Source: Candidatus Aalborgicola danicus
Lineage (GTDB): Bacteria; Pseudomonadota; Gammaproteobacteria; Burkholderiales; Burkholderiaceae_C
Direction: 5' to 3'
NCBI GenBank assembly: GCA_016703945.1
Contig: JADJBC010000061.1
Span: forward strand, 1-22,637
Length of the DNA stretch: 22,637 nucleotides
The notes under the pieces were generated by a model. That model ran no database searches. It saw only the letters and a program-made list of their open reading frames with translations, and had not been told where the DNA came from. Positions 9,978 to 14,924 of the stretch are shown piece by piece. Within the stretch, counting starts at the first letter, position 1; the number at the start of each line of letters is the position of its first letter. The position numbers and the translations under genes were made by a program.

Positions 9978-10562
9978 ATGAAACATCGCCTTGAAACCCT
10001 GGCCTTGCAGACCGCCATCGCCACCTTGTTGGCGGTTTTTGTGGTGGCCTGCAGCAAACCGGTCGACAACCCGGGCGTTCCCCCCATGCCCACCACCACG
10101 GTGGGGACCGACATTGACGACAGCGTGATCACCAGCAACGTCAAGTCGGTGTTGTTGGCCGACGAGAATGTCAGGAGCTTTGACTTCAAGGTCGAAACCC
10201 GCAAGGGCGAGGTCATGCTCAGCGGTTATGTGGACAACCAGGCCCAGCTTGACCGCGCCAACGCTGCCACCCGTGCCGTCGCCGGGGTCAAGGCAGTGCA
10301 GAACAACGTCGTCCTCAAAACCGGAGATTCCTCCACGGTGGGCAACAAGCTGGACGACAGCATCACCACCAGCAAGGTCAAGGCCGCGCTGCTGGCCGAC
10401 GCCAACGTCAAGAGTTTTGACATTGCCGTGGTCACCCGCCAGGACGAGGTCTTGCTCAGCGGTTTTGTTGACAACAAGGTGCAAATGGAGCGTGCCATCG
10501 AGATCGCCAAAGGCATCCCCGGCGTGCGCCTGGTCAACAATGAGATGAGTCTCAAGAAGTAG
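9978..10562 (+). CDS. Double BON domain lipoprotein (OsmY-like)
   Basis: 194 residues. An N-terminal signal (TAIATLLAVFVVAC) with Cys at the end of a VVAC lipobox suggests a lipid anchor. Two BON domains follow, about residues 42-118 and 121-194, each with the order DDS-T-VK-LL-AD-NV-SF, then V-L-SG-VDN, then a final V-NN motif. The BON family is linked to osmotic and envelope stress and is thought to bind membranes or lipids. The domains are an internal duplication with a period of 79 codons (237 bases), still recognisable at DNA level. GGAG at 9967-9970 sits 7 bases before the ATG. Upstream lie palindromes S1 and S2; downstream is a clear intrinsic terminator. It is probably a single-gene transcript. 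The frame is clean, in contrast to the genes on its left. Confidence 0.9.
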   Translation: MKHRLETLALQTAIATLLAVFVVACSKPVDNPGVPPMPTTTVGTDIDDSVITSNVKSVLLADENVRSFDFKVETRKGEVMLSGYVDNQAQLDRANAATRAVAGVKAVQNNVVLKTGDSSTVGNKLDDSITTSKVKAALLADANVKSFDIAVVTRQDEVLLSGFVDNKVQMERAIEIAKGIPGVRLVNNEMSLKK

Positions 10563-10571
10563 CGACGTGAT

Positions 10572-10593
10572 GATTCGGAATCGAATCTTTTTT
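10572..10593 (+). terminator. Intrinsic terminator after the BON gene
   Basis: Stem GATTCG-GAAT-CGAATC (10572-10587) is followed directly by TTTTTT (10588-10593), starting 9 bases after the BON stop codon. The stem is short but perfect and the T-tract is canonical. Confidence 0.75.
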
Positions 10594-10681
10594 GATCGAG
10601 TCGGTGCAGTGTGAGCTTGGCAGTGATGGGCCAGGCTTGTTAAGCGCTACCGCTTATTCCAAGTGGCTTTTTGTTGTTGCA

Positions 10682-10705
10682 ACACGTATAGCGACACGTT
10701 ACACT
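10682..10705 (+). promoter_or_regulatory. Possible higBA promoter/operator with ACACGT direct repeat
   Basis: Just upstream of the toxin ATG the sequence carries ACACGT twice, 12 bases apart (10682-10687 and 10694-10699), followed by TACACT (10700-10705), a possible -10 element. TTGTTG elements lie at 10671-10679 but the spacing is longer than ideal. HigBA loci are usually autoregulated, so an operator is expected here; this assignment is weak. Confidence 0.3.
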
Positions 10706-10712
10706 GCTCACA

Positions 10713-10991
10713 ATGATCAGGTCGTTTGTCCACAAAGGTGTAGAAGCCTTTTTCCTGTCGGGGTCGAAGGCAGGTATCCAGCCAGTGCACGCTGGTAAGC
10801 TGGCGCGGCAACTGGCACACCTCAATCAAGCGGCTTCCCCAGAAGACATGAACATTCCGGGTTGGCGCATGCATGAACTGAGCGGCAATTTGGAGGGTCA
10901 CTGGGCTGTCTGGGTCAACGCCAATTGGCGACTCACTTTCAGGTTTGAAGACGGCGATGCGATTTTGGTGAATTACCAGGACTATCACTGA
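10713..10991 (+). CDS. higB: HigB-type (RelE/ParE superfamily) toxin
   Basis: 92 residues. The pattern is typical of the 'plasmid maintenance killer'/HigB branch: an N-terminal FVHKGVEAFFLSGSKAG, a helix with HAGKLARQLAHLNQA, then PGWRMHELSGNLEGHWAVWV, NWRLTFRFEDGDAILVNY and a C-terminal DYH. Family members are ribosome-dependent mRNA endonucleases neutralised by a HigA antitoxin. The toxin gene comes first and the antitoxin gene follows at once, the normal higBA order. The ATG at 10713 lacks a strong Shine-Dalgarno and is near a possible promoter, so the leader may be very short. Length and motifs look complete, so the pair may be active. Confidence 0.88.
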   Translation: MIRSFVHKGVEAFFLSGSKAGIQPVHAGKLARQLAHLNQAASPEDMNIPGWRMHELSGNLEGHWAVWVNANWRLTFRFEDGDAILVNYQDYH

Positions 10992-11001
10992 GGAAATGAC
11001 G

Positions 11002-11331
11002 ATGAGCAGAATGCACAACCCTCCCCACCCTGGCGAAACGCTGCGCGAAGATGTTTTGCCCGCGTTGGGATTGACCGTTACCCAGGCGGCTGCTGCACTG
11101 GGTGTGACCCGTGCAGCGCTTTCACGTGTGGTCAACGGTAAGGCTGCGCTTTCACCTGAGATGGCGCTTCGCCTTGAACGCTGGCTTGGCGCAGAACACG
11201 GTGGCAGCGCGGATGTTTGGCTGAGGGTTCAAGTGGCATATGACCTGTCCACGGCAGAAAAGCTGTCGAAATCCCGTATCCGCAAGATCAAGCCGGTTGA
11301 TGCGGAGCGATTGGAGCTCGCTGCTGCGTAA
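11002..11331 (+). CDS. higA: HigA-type antitoxin, XRE/HTH family
   Basis: 109 residues from ATG 11002. It begins MSRMHNPPHPGETL, the usual HigA opening, then a helix-turn-helix LTVTQAAAALGVTRAALSRV and NGKAALSPEMALRLERWLG, followed by WLRVQVAYDL. It binds and inhibits HigB and represses the operon. Two ATGs are possible: the one at 10996 abuts GAGGAA (10990-10995), while 11002 has 6 bases of spacing, so 11002 is preferred. The Shine-Dalgarno overlaps the end of the toxin gene (TGA 10989-10991), implying coupled translation. A hairpin follows the stop. Confidence 0.88.
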   Translation: MSRMHNPPHPGETLREDVLPALGLTVTQAAAALGVTRAALSRVVNGKAALSPEMALRLERWLGAEHGGSADVWLRVQVAYDLSTAEKLSKSRIRKIKPVDAERLELAAA

Positions 11332-11337
11332 TCCATT

Positions 11338-11362
11338 AAGAATTCCTCCGCCGGGAGTTCTT
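11338..11362 (+). terminator. Hairpin after higA, probable terminator
   Basis: AAGAATTCCT pairs with GGGAGTTCTT around a CCGCC loop: a 10-bp stem with two G-T pairs, starting 6 bases after the higA stop. The T-tract after it is weak, so termination may be partial. It lies between the convergent higA and crp-like genes. Confidence 0.45.
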
Positions 11363-11404
11363 GTTGCGAGTCTCGACAATCGCTGATGGTTATTCGAGTA
11401 GGCC

Positions 11405-12160
11405 TCACGCGCTATTGGGCCGACCGTGCACGTCACTCAACAGCCGCGCCAACTCTTTCTTGACCACCCCATAACACTCGCAGACACGGGTTTCCAGACC
11501 GGCGCGGTCCAGCACCGCAATGTGCCCGCGCCGGTAGCGGATGTAACCCCCGTTCTGCAAATTGCCCGCGGCCTCGGTCACACTTTCGCGGCGCACGCCC
11601 AGCATGCTGGCCACCAGCTCCTGGGTCATGACCAGTTCGCGCATTGGCACGCGGTCCATGGTCAGCAGCAACCAGCGGCACAACTGTTGCTCCACCGAGT
11701 GGTGGCGGTTGCACACGGCGGACTGCGCCATCTGGGTCATCAGGGCCTGGGTATAACGCAGCAGCAAACGCTGCAAGCTGCCGGCGCGGTTGAACTCGCT
11801 CTGCAACAGGTGGCGGTCCAGCCGGTAGGCGTGTCCTGCCGTTTGCACCACCGCCGAGCTGGGCGTGGTGTCACCGCCCATGAACAGCGAGATGCCCACG
11901 ACGCCCTCGTTGCCGACCCCGGCGGTTTCGGCCGATGCGCCGGTTTCAGTGACGTAGTGCAGCGAGACGATGGAGGTGGTGGGAAAGTAGGCGTGGCGCA
12001 ACTGGGTGCCAGGCTCGTCCAGCATTTGGCCCAATGGCATGGGTACCAGTTCCAGATGGCTGGCGAACAGCTCCAGGTCGGCCACTGGAAGCGAGGCCAG
12101 CAAATGGTTTTGTTGGGGGGTGTGTAGTGCGGTCATGGTGGGGGCTGGTGGGCTTGGCAT
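11405..12160 (-). CDS. Crp/Fnr-family transcriptional regulator
   Basis: 251 residues if read from ATG 12160, which directly follows the stop (12163-12161) of the upstream gene; ATG 12136 is a plausible shorter start. The N-terminal half is a cyclic-nucleotide-binding-like beta roll (AGVGNEGVVGISLFMGGDTT...SSAVVQ). A long helix and a winged HTH follow (MTQELVASMLGVRRESVTEA, GYIRYRRGHIAVLDR). Aligned by eye with E. coli CRP, the ligand residues Glu72 and Arg82 are not conserved, so cAMP is unlikely to be the signal. The recognition helix RRESVTE keeps the Arg-Glu pair that reads the G bases of TGTGA, with Glu in place of Arg185. No Fnr-type N-terminal cysteine cluster is seen. It is the last gene of the overlapping signalling operon and the most obvious transcriptional output. 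Confidence 0.87.
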   Translation of the reverse strand: MPSPPAPTMTALHTPQQNHLLASLPVADLELFASHLELVPMPLGQMLDEPGTQLRHAYFPTTSIVSLHYVTETGASAETAGVGNEGVVGISLFMGGDTTPSSAVVQTAGHAYRLDRHLLQSEFNRAGSLQRLLLRYTQALMTQMAQSAVCNRHHSVEQQLCRWLLLTMDRVPMRELVMTQELVASMLGVRRESVTEAAGNLQNGGYIRYRRGHIAVLDRAGLETRVCECYGVVKKELARLLSDVHGRPNSA

Positions 12161-12994
12161 TTAGGTGCCCGCAAAGACTTCAACACCGATGCCGCGGTAG
12201 CCCTGAAAGCGGCCGTTGATGCTGAACATGGGTTCGCCGCTGATGCGAAACTGCTGGGCGGCACCCTGGGCCGGGACGCGGTGGAACACAAAGTCCAGAA
12301 ACGGCTCGCGGGCAGTGATGGCCGCCAGCAGGGTCTCGCGCTCCGTCTTGTCCCAGCCGTCCTCCTGGTCATCGGCGTGGATGCCCTTCTCGCTGTCCTG
12401 GCGCAGGCCCAGCATCGCCAGCACCGGCCCCGACACCTTGGTGAAACCGCCGTTTTCGTCCTGCTCCCAGTACCAGTCGGAGGCCAGCTCGGTCAGGCTG
12501 CGGTAGCGTGCCTCACTCTCACGCAACTCGGCGGTGCGCTCCAGTACGGTCTGCTCCAGCACCTTGTTGAAGTTGGCGAGCCGTTTGTACAGCAGGCGCA
12601 CCTCCAGCATGTTGTGGATGCGGGTTTTTACCTCCACCAGATCAAACGGTTTGCTGACAAAGTCTTTGGCACCCGCCTGCAAGGCGCGCAATTTGTGGCC
12701 GGGTTGGGCAGTCAGCACAATCACCGGCAGGTAACTGTCCTGGTGGTCGGCCTTGAGCGCCTCCATGACCTGAAAACCATCCATCACCGGCATTTGCAGG
12801 TCCAGCATAATCATGTCGTACTGGTGCGTGTGGTGCAGGCTGCAAACCTCTTCGGGGTGCATGGTTGCGGAGACCTGGGTGTAACCGGCCCCCTGCAGCA
12901 GTTGTTGCAGCAACTGCACATTGGACTCCTGGTCATCGACGATCAGGATGCTGGCGCTGAGAATATCAATGGCGGTGATCATGGAGTCGGGCAT
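12161..12994 (-). CDS. Response regulator: REC domain, coiled linker, PAS domain
   Basis: 277 residues. REC domain ~15-135: acidic pair D20-D21, phosphoacceptor D65 in MIMLDLQMP, T95, and K115 in SKPF. A helical linker follows (LANFNKVLEQTVLERTAELR), then a PAS domain from ~160 (SDWYWEQDENGGFTKV) to the end (GYRGIGVEVFAGT). No GGDEF, kinase, HTH or other output domain follows the PAS, although this REC-linker-PAS layout usually leads into one. It may act as a phosphate sink, scaffold or partner for another protein. AGGAG 8 bases upstream supports ATG 12994, which overlaps the end of the cheB gene by 16 bases. The stop TAA abuts the ATG of the crp-like gene. Confidence 0.85.
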   Translation of the reverse strand: MPDSMITAIDILSASILIVDDQESNVQLLQQLLQGAGYTQVSATMHPEEVCSLHHTHQYDMIMLDLQMPVMDGFQVMEALKADHQDSYLPVIVLTAQPGHKLRALQAGAKDFVSKPFDLVEVKTRIHNMLEVRLLYKRLANFNKVLEQTVLERTAELRESEARYRSLTELASDWYWEQDENGGFTKVSGPVLAMLGLRQDSEKGIHADDQEDGWDKTERETLLAAITAREPFLDFVFHRVPAQGAAQQFRISGEPMFSINGRFQGYRGIGVEVFAGT

Positions 12995-13593
12995 AGGGTT
13001 GCTCCTGGTGAGTGGGGGGCGGTGCCGTCATGTGCACGCGCGATCAAAATAATTTCCTGGGCAATGTCTTCGGGCGACAGCACAAAGTCGATACAGCCGC
13101 TGGCCATGGCGCTTTCGGGCATGTCGGGCTCGGTGGCGGTGCTGGGCTTCTGGGCGATGGTGGTGCCACCCATGGCCTGAATGGTGCACATGGCGGCCGA
13201 GCCGTCGCCGTCCAGCCCCGACACAATCACCGCCACCAGTTTGCCGGTCCAACACTGGCTCAGCGAGGTCAGGAACACCGTGATCACATCGGGCCAACCC
13301 CGCGGTTTGGAAATCGGCGCCAGCCGGAAGTCTTCGCCGTCCACATGCAGGTCCCGGTTGGCGGGAATGATGTACACCCGGTTGGCTTGCACCTGCAGGC
13401 GGTCGGTGATCAGTTCCACCGGCATCTGGGTGTACTGGGGCAAAAGGGTATGCAGCTGGGTTGGAAACAAGGTGATGTGGTTGACGATCACAATCGCCAC
13501 CCCCATGTCGGCGGGCAGGTTTTTCAGCAGGCGGATATACGCGTCCAGCCCGCCGGCCGAACCGCCCACACAGACAATCGGAAAGTTCTTCAT
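12979..13593 (-). CDS. Stand-alone CheB methylesterase domain protein
   Basis: 204 residues covering only the CheB C-terminal catalytic domain; the receiver domain of classical CheB is absent. The catalytic triad is visible: Ser12 in GGSAGGLDA, His39 in VNHITLFPTQ and Asp130 in SGLDGDGSAA. The block NRVYIIPANRDL is also typical. CheB removes methyl esters from glutamates of chemoreceptors (or deamidates glutamines), but no chemoreceptor gene is in the window, so the substrate is unknown. The ATG overlaps the stop of the preceding kinase gene as ATGA (13593-13590). Without a REC domain it cannot be switched by its own phosphorylation; the adjacent REC-PAS protein may regulate it (inference). 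Confidence 0.88.
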   Translation of the reverse strand: MKNFPIVCVGGSAGGLDAYIRLLKNLPADMGVAIVIVNHITLFPTQLHTLLPQYTQMPVELITDRLQVQANRVYIIPANRDLHVDGEDFRLAPISKPRGWPDVITVFLTSLSQCWTGKLVAVIVSGLDGDGSAAMCTIQAMGGTTIAQKPSTATEPDMPESAMASGCIDFVLSPEDIAQEIILIARAHDGTAPHSPGATLCPTP

Positions 13594-14924
13594 ACCAGGG
13601 GCTGCTCGATGCAGTCGGCCTGTGCCAGCTCCAGCCAGAACTCGCTGCCAATACCCACGGTGCTGCGTGCGCCAATGGCGCCACCCATCAACTCGACCAG
13701 GCGTTTGCTGACCGCCAAACCAATGCCGGTGCCTTCTTCGGCCGAGGACTCCCGCCCCAAACGGTTGAAGGGCTGGAACAACTGGACCAGTTTTTCGTCC
13801 GACAGGCCTTCACCGGAATCCTGCACCCGGATGCGCAGGCGCTGTCCGGGGTGCTGGCTGCAAGTCACCTTCACGGTTCCGCTAGGGCGGTTGTATTTGA
13901 TGGCGTTGGACAGCAGGTTCACCAACACCTGTTTGAGCCGCGTGCGGTCGGCGTGGGCGGCCAGTCCATGCGGGTCCATACAAAACTCCATGTGGATATT
14001 CTTCTTGGTCGCCTGGGCTTCCATCAAGGTTCGGCAATCCGACAGCAGCTCGGCCAGCGCAACAGGTTTCATGGCCAAAGTCAGCTTGCCGGACTCGATG
14101 GACGTGAGATCCAGCACCTCACCAATCAAGTCCAGCAAATACCAGCCGGCTCGCAGAATCTGGTCGACATTGGTTTTCTGCGCGGCCGTGGGCGGTGGCA
14201 CCCCCATGTCGATCAGCTGGGCAAAACCCAAAATGGCGTTCAGCGGGGAGCGCAATTCGTGTGTCATGTTCGACAAAAAGTCGGATTTGGCCTGGTTGGC
14301 CCGGTCCGCCACGGCCCGCGCCACCTCCAGCTCCTGGTTGTTGGCCAGCAGCAGTTCATCCAGGTGTTTGCGCTGTGAAATGTCGGTCATCACCATACGT
14401 TGCACCGGCGTGCCCTGTGGGTCTTGTGCCGCGCTGACCCGCACCTGGACCCAAAACGCGGCACCCGTGCGCTTGAGCATCCGCAGCTCACACTCCTGGG
14501 GCGAACCGTCTTCAAACAGGGTTTTGCGGCACCGGTAATAGGTGTCCTGGTCGGTCTTGACAATAAAACGACTCAGCGGCTTGTTAACCAGGTCGCTGCG
14601 CGCAGCGCCCATCATGGCGGCGGCGGTGAAGTTGGTCTCCAGGATCAGGCCCTGTTCACTCACCGTGCAATAACCAATGGGTGCCAGATCGTACAAATCG
14701 AAGTAGCGGCTGCGGGTGGCATCCAGCATGTGCTGGGTTTGCAGCAGATTGTCGTTCTGCATTTCCAGCTCGATCTGGTGCACCTGTAACTCGTGCACCA
14801 GCGCACGCAGGTTCTCCGTCGACAGGTCGTGGGTGTCCGCCAGGCCATGGTTTGGCGCGGCCTTGACCTGGGCTTCGGCGCGGACCCGCAGCGTCTCCAG
14901 CGACCATTTTCCAAAGGTGCTCAT
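13590..14924 (-). CDS. PAS-domain sensor histidine kinase (cytoplasmic)
   Basis: 444 residues with no membrane segment. A helical N terminus (~30-70, HELQVHQIELEMQNDNLLQT) is followed by PAS ~72-182 (YFDLYDLAPIGYCTVSEQG...QRMVMTDISQ). HisKA has His222 in NMTHELRSPLNAI. HATPase_c ~320-435 has N340 (LLSNAIKY), DSGEGL and GTGIGLAVSKRLVELMGG. All kinase motifs are intact. The kinase core is strikingly similar to that of the hybrid kinase at 17976-20702, indicating paralogy. The ATG at 14924 overlaps the TGA of the CheB-CheR-PAS gene (ATGA), and its own stop overlaps the cheB ATG the same way, so stoichiometric coupled translation is likely. It probably takes input from the CheB-CheR-PAS protein and phosphorylates the REC-PAS protein. 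Confidence 0.9.
   Translation of the reverse strand: MSTFGKWSLETLRVRAEAQVKAAPNHGLADTHDLSTENLRALVHELQVHQIELEMQNDNLLQTQHMLDATRSRYFDLYDLAPIGYCTVSEQGLILETNFTAAAMMGAARSDLVNKPLSRFIVKTDQDTYYRCRKTLFEDGSPQECELRMLKRTGAAFWVQVRVSAAQDPQGTPVQRMVMTDISQRKHLDELLLANNQELEVARAVADRANQAKSDFLSNMTHELRSPLNAILGFAQLIDMGVPPPTAAQKTNVDQILRAGWYLLDLIGEVLDLTSIESGKLTLAMKPVALAELLSDCRTLMEAQATKKNIHMEFCMDPHGLAAHADRTRLKQVLVNLLSNAIKYNRPSGTVKVTCSQHPGQRLRIRVQDSGEGLSDEKLVQLFQPFNRLGRESSAEEGTGIGLAVSKRLVELMGGAIGARSTVGIGSEFWLELAQADCIEQPLV

Noticed and set aside
10642..10655. Hairpin AAGCG-CTAC-CGCTT upstream of higB as a terminator or operator
   Set aside because: Only a 5-bp stem, no T-tract and no second copy; the better terminator is already at 10572-10593.
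13012..14538. A 508-codon plus-strand open frame opposite the cheB and kinase genes
   Set aside because: It crosses two well-supported overlapping genes on the other strand; composition is typical of antisense GC-rich codon bias.
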